From an uncultured Clostridium sp. (GTDB lineage: Bacteria > Bacillota > Clostridia > TANB77 > CAG-508): a stretch of DNA of 12,122 bases. Each line of letters opens with the position of its first letter. Within the stretch, counting starts at the first letter, position 1. Positions 6,871 to 12,122 of this stretch are shown in pieces. The stretch is from contig USDF01000042.1 in assembly GCA_900553405.1 (NCBI GenBank), positions 1-12,122 of the forward strand, in the 5' to 3' direction. The notes below the pieces were generated by a model. It had not been told where the DNA came from. It saw nothing but the letters and a program-made list of their open reading frames with translations, and made no database searches. The position numbers and the translations under genes were made by a program.

Positions 6871-6902
6871 TACATAATATGATTTTGTTTTACATAATGT
6901 GA
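6871..6902. promoter_or_regulatory. Direct-repeat candidate operator upstream of the ZIP gene
   Basis: TACATAATATGA (6871-6882) and TACATAATGTGA (6891-6902) differ at one base, and their starts are exactly 20 bp apart, about two helical turns. They lie 18-49 bp before the GTG start, in the promoter region. On the minus strand TTGTCA (6904-6899) overlaps the distal copy and CATATT lies 18 bp downstream in the proximal copy, a plausible but imperfect promoter. A metal-responsive repressor would be a natural user, but the motif does not match a Fur or Zur box that I recognise. Confidence 0.35.
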
Positions 6903-6981
6903 CAACGTGTATAATAGATAAAGTAGTAATTAATAGAAATGAACTTGAAAAGTGATAAATTATAATAACTAGGTAAAAATA

Positions 6982-7010
6982 TTGAAAAATTATGTAAAAT
7001 ATTATATAAT
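6982..7010 (+). promoter_or_regulatory. Promoter of the 7101 membrane protein gene
   Basis: TTGAAA (6982-6987) and a perfect TATAAT (7005-7010) are spaced by 17 bp on the + strand. The predicted start near 7017 leaves a leader of about 84 nt. A 20-bp AT-only palindrome (7065-7084) in that leader ends at the first A of the AAGGAGGG ribosome-binding site. Confidence 0.7.
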
Positions 7011-7100
7011 AGAAACATACTTGCTATTTAAAAAACTTTTTTCAGAATTAAGATACAACTATTGTAAAATATAATTATATTTTAAGGAGGGTTATTTAAA

Positions 7101-7832
7101 ATGTTAAACTATATCATGAAACTATATTATGGAAAAATGGAAGTTGAAAATAAACATTTATTTTTCGAGTTCTATAAATATGAAAGGGCATTGTTAATTC
7201 TTTTGAATATGCGGTTAATGTTATATTTATTATTTTGTATCTTTTTAATAATAATATCTGAATTTTATAACAATAAGGTGTTTAAAGTATTTGTTATTAG
7301 TTTTTGTTTAATTGTAATGGCTTACACTATAATTGAATTAAGACGCAAGAGTTCAATTATGAGAACACCATATGAAGTAAGAAGTTTGATATTACAAGAA
7401 AAAATAATAAAAAATTTTGTATCACTAAAAAGCAATGTAGTTTCAAAGTCTGGTTGGAAAAAAATCAAAAAAGCTGATGCTGGATTATATATGGATTTAC
7501 TATCTGACGAATGTAGAAATCTATGTTACTATTATGCTAGAAAGATTGCTTTAATAGTAACAGATGTTAAGTTAATGTATGTTTCTATATGTGACCATTT
7601 GAATGACAATGAAACTTTTGCTCATGTAATAATTAGAAGAAACAATGAAGTCTATTGTACTAATTTTAGAAGAACTTTTAAACTAGATGATTATGCTAAA
7701 TTCTTTGATATGAAGATTTATAAAGAATGGGATTATGAAGAATATAGCAATCCTGACTTTTATAAATTAGTAAAGAAAGATTTTGTAAAATGGTGCAAAG
7801 AAAATGATGTTTGTGGTTATGAAAACTTTTAA
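7101..7832 (+). CDS. Two-helix membrane protein with possible cysteine-hydrolase-like domain, function unknown
   Basis: I do not recognise this 243-residue protein. Two hydrophobic segments (about 32-52 and 60-79) are joined by a short loop. The N-terminal 30 residues and the C-terminal domain (81-243) would face the same side, probably the cytoplasm, since RRK follows the second helix. The soluble domain has SDECRNLCYYYARKIA (135-150), then FAHVIIRRNNEVYCTNFRRTF (173-193). The order Cys138 or Cys142, His175, Asn188, each beside predicted strands, is reminiscent of a transglutaminase/papain-like Cys-His-Asn triad. This is inference only. The C-terminus is rich in aromatic and acidic residues. 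The ATG follows AAGGAGGG with a 9-nt gap. It is the only clear protein gene on the + strand, has its own promoter and terminator, and is divergent from the ZIP gene. Confidence 0.85.
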   Translation: MLNYIMKLYYGKMEVENKHLFFEFYKYERALLILLNMRLMLYLLFCIFLIIISEFYNNKVFKVFVISFCLIVMAYTIIELRRKSSIMRTPYEVRSLILQEKIIKNFVSLKSNVVSKSGWKKIKKADAGLYMDLLSDECRNLCYYYARKIALIVTDVKLMYVSICDHLNDNETFAHVIIRRNNEVYCTNFRRTFKLDDYAKFFDMKIYKEWDYEEYSNPDFYKLVKKDFVKWCKENDVCGYENF

Positions 7833-7843
7833 ATAACAAGTAT

Positions 7844-7877
7844 AAAGGGTTCCTATATAGGAACTCTTTTATTTTTG
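7844..7877 (+). terminator. Terminator of the 7101 gene
   Basis: AAAGGGTTCC (7844-7853) pairs with GGAACTCTTT (7860-7869) over 10 bp (one G-U) around TATATA, followed by TATTTTT. It starts 12 bp after the stop codon. Confidence 0.85.
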
Positions 7878-7891
7878 CTATAAAACAATTT

Positions 7892-7924
7892 AAAATCCCT
7901 TGTTGGCGTTGCAAGGGATTTTTC
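7892..7924. terminator. Bidirectional terminator between converging genes
   Basis: AAAATCCCTTG (7892-7902) and CAAGGGATTTT (7912-7922) pair perfectly over 11 bp around a 9-nt loop. T-runs flank it on both strands. It lies 20 bp after the stop of the minus-strand beta-helix gene and backs up the + strand terminator at 7844. Confidence 0.85.
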
Positions 7925-7941
7925 ATATATTAATTTTAAAT

Positions 7942-9288
7942 TTAATTAACTGCTGTACCATTTACATATAATTTATAACCATTAAAGTTAATGTTACTAT
8001 ATGATGTATCTTCATCTGTTAAACTTGTTACATAGCAGTCTCCTGTTAGTGTTAATGTAGATGTTCTATCTATATTTAATGTTATACTTTTAGTAGTGTT
8101 TGCACTATTTATTGTTGTTTCTAATTTACTTCCTTGTTTTAAATTCATTTCTAATGTGCTTATATTGTCTACTTCAATATTACCTTTTGCTTCTTGGTTT
8201 GTCATATTAAATGTAACTTCTCCACCATTTGAGCCTGTTTTACCCCATTGGCTTGTTGCTGCTACTTTTAATAGTACACCACTTCCATATTTTAATGTGT
8301 TTTGTTCTAAGTTTATAACAGCTTTTGTATTTGTTACAAAGAAGAATGGTGCTGATGTATAATAGCTTGAATCTGATGTTATTTCTAATGTTGAATTTTT
8401 GCTTGTAAATGTTCCTGTTCCTTCTCCTGCATCTCCTGACATACTTTGATATATCATTATTCCGCAATTATCTGCTTCATTTCTGTTTCCTTTTCCACTA
8501 CATGAAAGTGTAGAATTTGTTACTGTTGCTGTATTTTTTCCTTCTATTACAGCCATTTGTGCTCCTGTTGCTGTTCCTTTTGTATTTTCTATGCTAATAT
8601 CTCCTGTTGAGTATATTACAGGTGAACCTGCTCCTTTTGTTGAAAGTACTGAATTTTTAGCAATTACTGTACCTTCTCCTCTATCTGTTGCAAGTGTTGC
8701 ACAACTTCCTCCTTCTGTTGAAATAGTTACGTTATCTACTTCTATATATCCTCCATAAGTACTATCTAATCCTCTTGAAGATGACTCTCCTGTTGTTTTT
8801 ATTGTTGTATCATAAACATATACTTTTGCATTCTCTCCTGTTGCAAAAACTGCATTTGCTCCTTTAGCATTTGTAGTTATAGTTGAATTCTTTATTGTTG
8901 TTGTAGAATTTGAAGTTGTTAAAACTCCTGCATTTACTCCGTAAAACTCACTATTTTCTGTGTTTGTAGAATCTCCCGTTTTTGTTATTGTTGCATTTTC
9001 TAATGTTAAGTTCCCTCCGTCAGATGTTTTTATTGCAGATTCATCTTGAGTAGAAGTTTCATACTCTCCTGTTAATGTTTTAGTTTCTGTTACCTCTGTT
9101 TTTCCAGAAGTTTCTGCTGAAGTGCTAATTTGCCCCATCTGTCCCATTTCTCCTGGTTTTCCCATTTGTTCCATTTGACTATTACCATTGTTATTAGATT
9201 TTAAATTTACTATATTGTAAATTACTACTCCTAATATTGCTGTTAAAACTACAATTATAATAATTTCTATTATTGTTTCTTTTTTCAT
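7942..9288 (-). CDS. Membrane-anchored parallel beta-helix surface protein
   Basis: The protein has an N-terminal membrane anchor (about residues 5-25) and a polar Met/Gly/Gln-rich linker (about 31-53, including GKPGEMGQMGQ). About 390 residues of Thr/Ser/Asn/Gly-rich sequence follow. There, units of about 20-25 residues recur around motifs such as NLTLENATITKT, TTTIKNSTITT, YIEVDNVTISTEGG, DISIENTKGTATG and ATVTNSTLSCSG. This is the signature of a right-handed parallel beta-helix, as in adhesins and carbohydrate-binding or pectate-lyase-like proteins. No catalytic residues stand out, so binding or adhesion is more likely than hydrolysis. No LPXTG sorting signal is seen, so it is held by the N-terminal helix. 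I chose ATG 9288. The alternative ATG at 9300 abuts AAGGAGGT with no spacing, while 9288 gives about 12 nt and a typical MKK start. It follows the small Pro/Gly-rich gene by a short gap and is probably co-transcribed from the promoter near 9690. Confidence 0.82.
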   Translation of the reverse strand: MKKETIIEIIIIVVLTAILGVVIYNIVNLKSNNNGNSQMEQMGKPGEMGQMGQISTSAETSGKTEVTETKTLTGEYETSTQDESAIKTSDGGNLTLENATITKTGDSTNTENSEFYGVNAGVLTTSNSTTTIKNSTITTNAKGANAVFATGENAKVYVYDTTIKTTGESSSRGLDSTYGGYIEVDNVTISTEGGSCATLATDRGEGTVIAKNSVLSTKGAGSPVIYSTGDISIENTKGTATGAQMAVIEGKNTATVTNSTLSCSGKGNRNEADNCGIMIYQSMSGDAGEGTGTFTSKNSTLEITSDSSYYTSAPFFFVTNTKAVINLEQNTLKYGSGVLLKVAATSQWGKTGSNGGEVTFNMTNQEAKGNIEVDNISTLEMNLKQGSKLETTINSANTTKSITLNIDRTSTLTLTGDCYVTSLTDEDTSYSNINFNGYKLYVNGTAVN

Positions 9289-9318
9289 AATATAATTCAT
9301 ACCTCCTTTTTATTTTAT

Positions 9319-9633
9319 TTACAAATTAGAAGATTGATTTTGGCTATTTTGACTATTATTTGTTTGCATTTGTCCATTTGAATTTTCTTGCTGTGTTCCA
9401 CTTGATTCTCCACTTGGTTTTGCTGGTGGAGTTTCGCTGTTATCTCCACTTGGCTTATTTGGTGGTGTTTGACCATTTCCTCCGTTTGGCATTTGTGGCA
9501 TTTCTCCATTTTGTAAAAAATCCGGTCCTCCATTAGTATTTGTATTGTTTTTTTGATAAATGTAAAATCCTATACTTGTAAGTACTGCTCCTATTAAAAT
9601 TCCAATAATTAAAATTAAAATTTTGTTTTTCAT
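9319..9633 (-). CDS. Small membrane-anchored Pro/Gly/Asn/Gln-rich surface protein
   Basis: The 104-residue protein starts MKNK and has one hydrophobic segment (about 4-26). An exported tail of about 75 residues follows, made almost only of Gly, Pro, Asn, Gln, Ser, Thr and Glu. The tail contains MPQMPNGGNGQ, TPPNKPSGDNSE and TPPAKPSGESSG, the last two being near-repeats of about 12 residues. It has no enzyme motif; it looks like a spacer or wall-spanning stalk. AAAGGAG precedes the ATG with a good gap. It is followed by the beta-helix protein and preceded by a promoter with the two TTCAAT-like boxes, and its Met/Pro/Gly composition resembles the linkers in the beta-helix protein and the permease. 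It may be a partner of both, but this is inferred from position and composition. Confidence 0.78.
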   Translation of the reverse strand: MKNKILILIIGILIGAVLTSIGFYIYQKNNTNTNGGPDFLQNGEMPQMPNGGNGQTPPNKPSGDNSETPPAKPSGESSGTQQENSNGQMQTNNSQNSQNQSSNL

Positions 9634-9683
9634 TTTTATTTTCTCCTTTCAAACTTAAATTTTTATTCTTTAATCTTATACAT

Positions 9684-9716
9684 ACTATACAAAATATTTC
9701 TTGAAAAAAGATTGAA
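9684..9716 (-). promoter_or_regulatory. Candidate response-regulator promoter of the surface-protein genes
   Basis: On the minus strand TTCAAT (9716-9711) and TTCAAG (9705-9700) begin 11 bp apart. After exactly 10 bp comes TATAGT (9689-9684) as a -10. There is no good -35 at the usual distance, so activation is likely. The same boxes, period and gap occur at 11996-12028 before the permease. An 11-bp direct repeat overlapping the -35 region is typical of OmpR-family response regulators. Transcription would start near 9677 and leave a 44-nt leader. Confidence 0.5.
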
Positions 9717-9718
9717 AA

Positions 9719-10375
9719 TTAAACCTTTTTCACAAGTTCATAAACAATATCTGCATTATCACATATATTTTTTGAATGAGTTACTATAATAATGCATTTG
9801 TTTTCCTCTTCTGCTAATCTTTTAAATATTTTTAATATTTCATTTTCTGTGTCTTTGTCTAAATTTCCTGTTGGCTCATCTGCAATAATTATTTTAGGAT
9901 TGTAAGATAAACTTCTTGCTATAGCTATTCTTTGTTGTTCTCCTCCTGATAATTTTAGTATCTTTCTATTTGCATATTCTTTTTTTAACCCTACACTTTC
10001 CATTAATTCTATTGCTTTTTCTTTTTTGTTTTTTACTTTTGCTTTACTTACATCCATTGAAAGAATTATATTTTGAACTGCCGTTAAATGTGGAAGTAAG
10101 TTATAACTTTGAAATACAATTCCTATATCTGTGTTTCTATATGAATTCAAATTCATTTTATTTAATTCTTTTCCATCATAAATTATTTTTCCCTCACTAC
10201 ATTTTTCTAATCCTGTTAGAAGTGATAAAAGTGTTGTTTTTCCGCTTCCACTTTTACCTTTTATGGCATAAATTTTGCCTTGCTCAAACTCGTAATTTAT
10301 ATTTTTAAATACATATTCGTCTTTTGCAGCATCTTTATATCTGTAACCTACATTTTCTAATTTAAGAATACTCAT
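9719..10375 (-). CDS. ABC transporter ATP-binding protein (MacB/LolD-type)
   Basis: The 218-residue nucleotide-binding subunit has all core motifs: Walker A GKSGSGKTT (40-48), Q-loop Gln89, signature LSGGEQQR (142-149), Walker B with IIIADEP (162-168) and the H-loop His200. The size, the SYNLLPHLTAVQNI segment and the pairing with an FtsX-like permease place it in the family that includes MacB, LolD and FtsE, which power extrusion or mechanotransmission rather than import. It starts 20 bp after the permease stop, behind AAAGGAG, and so belongs to the permease operon. The 3' end abuts the next promoter: the stop codon (9719-9721) lies 2 bp from the distal TTCAAT box. Confidence 0.95.
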   Translation of the reverse strand: MSILKLENVGYRYKDAAKDEYVFKNINYEFEQGKIYAIKGKSGSGKTTLLSLLTGLEKCSEGKIIYDGKELNKMNLNSYRNTDIGIVFQSYNLLPHLTAVQNIILSMDVSKAKVKNKKEKAIELMESVGLKKEYANRKILKLSGGEQQRIAIARSLSYNPKIIIADEPTGNLDKDTENEILKIFKRLAEEENKCIIIVTHSKNICDNADIVYELVKKV

Positions 10376-10395
10376 TTTTGTTTCTCCTTTCTTAG

Positions 10396-11958
10396 TTATG
10401 ATCTTTCTTTAAGTATAGTAAGTGGGCTAAATCTTTGTATACTAATCATTGAAGCCAAACTACTAATTAAAGTAAGTCCTACTCCTATTCCTAACAATTC
10501 TAGAATAACAACATAATCTACTACTGCATCTATTGAATCTATTGTTTCTACCTTCACATTTCCATTGTAATTAGGCGCTTTCATATCTGGTCTACCAAAG
10601 TTTTCTGCGACTTGTTCTTGTGAAGAATTGCTTTCTTCTATTTGACTTGCAAGTAATTTATTTCCTACATCTTTTGAAATAAAACTTCCTATAATTCCTC
10701 CTATAGATAAGAAAATGACAGTTACTATTAATAGTTCTAAAACAAATTGCATTGTTAATTTGAATTTTCCTATTCCTATTGTTCTATAAACACCTATTTC
10801 GTATTTTCTTTCTCTAATATTTATCATGTTTATTACAAAAAGTACTACTGCTGCTATTATTAAAGCTATAATTAAAAATGTTGTTGCAAATGTTTTTACG
10901 TTTTCTATAGACTTTGTTGCACTTTCTAATTCTTCTAAGTTTGTATTTATTGTATAGTAATCATTTAATCCTTTTTCTTTTACTTCGTTTGTAAAATCTT
11001 CTATTACAGTTTTATCATTTAATATAAATGATGGTGTAATATTTGTTGTTAATGTTTCATCATCTTGCACCATACTTTCTACTACTGAGCTTCCTACTAT
11101 AATTTTATTTGCTGAGTTAGAATACATATTTTTAGAATCATCTTGATTTGAAGAATCTTTGTATATTCCCACTACTGTAAGTTCATAAGTTTTCTCATTA
11201 TTTGGATTTTTAAATGTTATTGTATCTCCTACAGATATTTCATTTAATGTTGCAAGCTCTTCATTTATTACACATTCATTTGCTGTAAAATCTGTAAACA
11301 TATTTCCTGAAGTTATTTTATAATTTCCACTTATAAAATCTGTCATTGCTTCATATGAAGAATATCCATCTAATTCAAAGTCATTGCTTAGATTTCTATT
11401 GTTTTGGAAAACTTCTTTCGTTTTTGTTATAACTGTTGTTGTGTTTGTTGTGGTATGAGTATTTGTGCCTCCTCCTGGCATACCCCCTTCTGGCATATTA
11501 GGTCTTGCGCTTGCTCCACTTCCTGAAGTAGTTGTAGATGTACTTGTTGATGTCTCCCTATTTTCTACCTCATATTCGAATTTGTCAGATGCTTTAGTTA
11601 AAGTATCACTATTTAGTGATGTACTGTACACATAATAAAAACTCTTTAAATACTGACTATTCCCATAATTTTTCACATCGTCTATTGTAAAAGATTCAAT
11701 ATTGTTAAAGGCTTCTATGTTTTCTTTCATTGCGTCTTCTCCGCCTTTAAAGTCTTTAGACAAGTTTTGTCTATTAAAGGAAATAGTTGCAATTACATCA
11801 TTTGATTCTTCATAATTTTTTACTAATTTTTCTGCTGTATTTCTTATTGCAAGTGTTACTGTGCATGATGCAGAAATTACTAATATTATAATTCCTATTA
11901 AAATATTTCTTCCTTTACTTCTTATTATTGATATTAAGCTATTTTTTAAAATGTACAT
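10396..11958 (-). CDS. FtsX/MacB-type ABC transporter permease
   Basis: The 520-residue protein has the MacB layout. There is one N-terminal helix (18-38), a large extracytoplasmic domain (about 40-355), and three C-terminal helices (about 357-380, 403-427 and 483-505). Between helices 2 and 3 lies NIRERKYEIGVYRTIGIGK (380-398), the conserved FtsX-family cytoplasmic motif. The outer domain contains a Thr/Ser/Gly/Pro-rich insert (about 136-176, including ARPNMPEGGMPGGG), and a second Pro/Asn-rich outer loop (431-482) lies before the last helix. I chose ATG 11958: GGAGG lies 10 nt before it. The upstream ATG at 11991 lies at the predicted transcription start, and its extra codons (MNNKNEGGKFN) translate the ribosome-binding site. 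The ATPase follows directly. No MacA-like adaptor is in the window. Confidence 0.9.
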   Translation of the reverse strand: MYILKNSLISIIRSKGRNILIGIIILVISASCTVTLAIRNTAEKLVKNYEESNDVIATISFNRQNLSKDFKGGEDAMKENIEAFNNIESFTIDDVKNYGNSQYLKSFYYVYSTSLNSDTLTKASDKFEYEVENRETSTSTSTTTSGSGASARPNMPEGGMPGGGTNTHTTTNTTTVITKTKEVFQNNRNLSNDFELDGYSSYEAMTDFISGNYKITSGNMFTDFTANECVINEELATLNEISVGDTITFKNPNNEKTYELTVVGIYKDSSNQDDSKNMYSNSANKIIVGSSVVESMVQDDETLTTNITPSFILNDKTVIEDFTNEVKEKGLNDYYTINTNLEELESATKSIENVKTFATTFLIIALIIAAVVLFVINMINIRERKYEIGVYRTIGIGKFKLTMQFVLELLIVTVIFLSIGGIIGSFISKDVGNKLLASQIEESNSSQEQVAENFGRPDMKAPNYNGNVKVETIDSIDAVVDYVVILELLGIGVGLTLISSLASMISIQRFSPLTILKERS

Positions 11959-11995
11959 ATTAAATTTTCCTCCTTCATTTTTATTGTTCATTTAC

Positions 11996-12028
11996 AATAT
12001 AAACAATGAAGATTGAAAAAAAATTGAA
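11996..12028 (-). promoter_or_regulatory. Candidate response-regulator promoter of the ABC transporter
   Basis: On the minus strand two perfect TTCAAT boxes (12028-12023 and 12017-12012) are spaced 11 bp apart. After 10 bp comes TATATT (12001-11996). The arrangement is the same as at 9684-9716. There is no good -35, so an activator bound to the repeats probably recruits polymerase. Transcription would begin near 11989, giving a leader of about 30 nt that carries the ribosome-binding site. Confidence 0.55.
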
Positions 12029-12068
12029 AAAAGATAATTTCTTTTAAATTTTAGAAATTATCTTTTTT
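12027..12068. terminator. Long hairpin terminator at the right edge
   Basis: AAAAAAGATAATTTCT (12027-12042) and AGAAATTATCTTTTTT (12053-12068) pair perfectly over 16 bp around a 10-nt loop. On the minus strand the T-tract runs into the first TTCAAT box of the permease promoter. It most likely ends a minus-strand gene lying beyond 12122. The last 54 bp (12069-12122) hold no feature I can support. Confidence 0.7.
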
Positions 12069-12122
12069 ACTAGATAAATATGGCGAGCCTTAGATTTTCT
12101 TAAAATTTGCATTTGATAGAAA

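Noticed and set aside
8400..9060. DNA-level tandem repeats in the beta-helix gene
   Set aside because: The protein repeats are degenerate and reflect fold periodicity; no near-identical DNA units were seen that would suggest slippage or phase variation.
9315..9533. 72-codon minus-strand ORF overlapping the small Pro/Gly-rich gene
   Set aside because: It lies in another frame of the same strand, has no ribosome-binding site and no membrane segment. The 104-residue frame has a good start signal and a clear anchor.
11959..11991. Upstream start (ATG 11991) for the permease
   Set aside because: The predicted transcription start is at this ATG, and its codons translate the ribosome-binding site GGAGG that serves ATG 11958.
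1..12122. CRISPR array, prophage, tRNA or rRNA genes, or complete insertion sequence
   Set aside because: No regularly spaced direct repeats, no integrase or transposase reading frame, and no cloverleaf or rRNA-like sequence were found. The only mobile-type signals are the two short palindromes in addA.

Overview
The window comes from a very AT-rich, low-GC Gram-positive genome. Canonical AAGGAGG ribosome-binding sites, TTGACA/TATAAT-type promoters, U-tailed hairpin terminators and an AddA-type helicase-nuclease all point to Firmicutes. A clostridial, probably gut-associated, organism is the best inference. Species cannot be named from the sequence. All recognisable protein genes but one lie on the minus strand. 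The exceptions are a putative non-coding RNA at the left edge and a membrane protein gene near 7.1-7.8 kb.

Left edge (about 1-440, + strand): a strong promoter drives a transcript of roughly 240-320 nt. It has several well-paired hairpins, a GC-rich core unlike the surrounding DNA, and an excellent terminator. I read it as a structured ncRNA, possibly of the clostridial raiA-motif kind, though I could not test that. It carries two tiny ORFs, each behind a Shine-Dalgarno sequence. Converging on it is addA (510-4208), the helicase-nuclease subunit of the AddAB recombination-repair enzyme. addA carries two GGGACAG-type palindromes. One sits in frame inside the gene and one supplies its last codons, stop and probable terminator.

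Middle (4382-7832): a two-gene unit encodes a LiaF-like membrane protein and a DUF4097-like membrane-anchored beta-repeat protein, whose reading frames overlap by 10 bp. This looks like a cell-envelope stress or sensing pair. Upstream is a ZIP-family metal transporter with its own terminator and a direct-repeat promoter region. Divergent from it is a membrane protein of unknown function with a possible cysteine-hydrolase-like domain, followed by two terminators.

Right part (7942-12070): four minus-strand genes form what looks like one surface system. They are an FtsX/MacB-type permease and its ATPase, then a small Pro/Gly/Asn/Gln-rich membrane-anchored protein and a membrane-anchored beta-helix protein. 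Two separate promoters, one before the permease and one before the small protein, share the same architecture: two TTCAAT-like boxes 11 bp apart, then 10 bp, then a -10 box. This is what an OmpR-family response-regulator operator would look like, and it ties the transporter and the two surface proteins into one regulon. No two-component genes are in the window. This region is the best candidate for a poorly described system.
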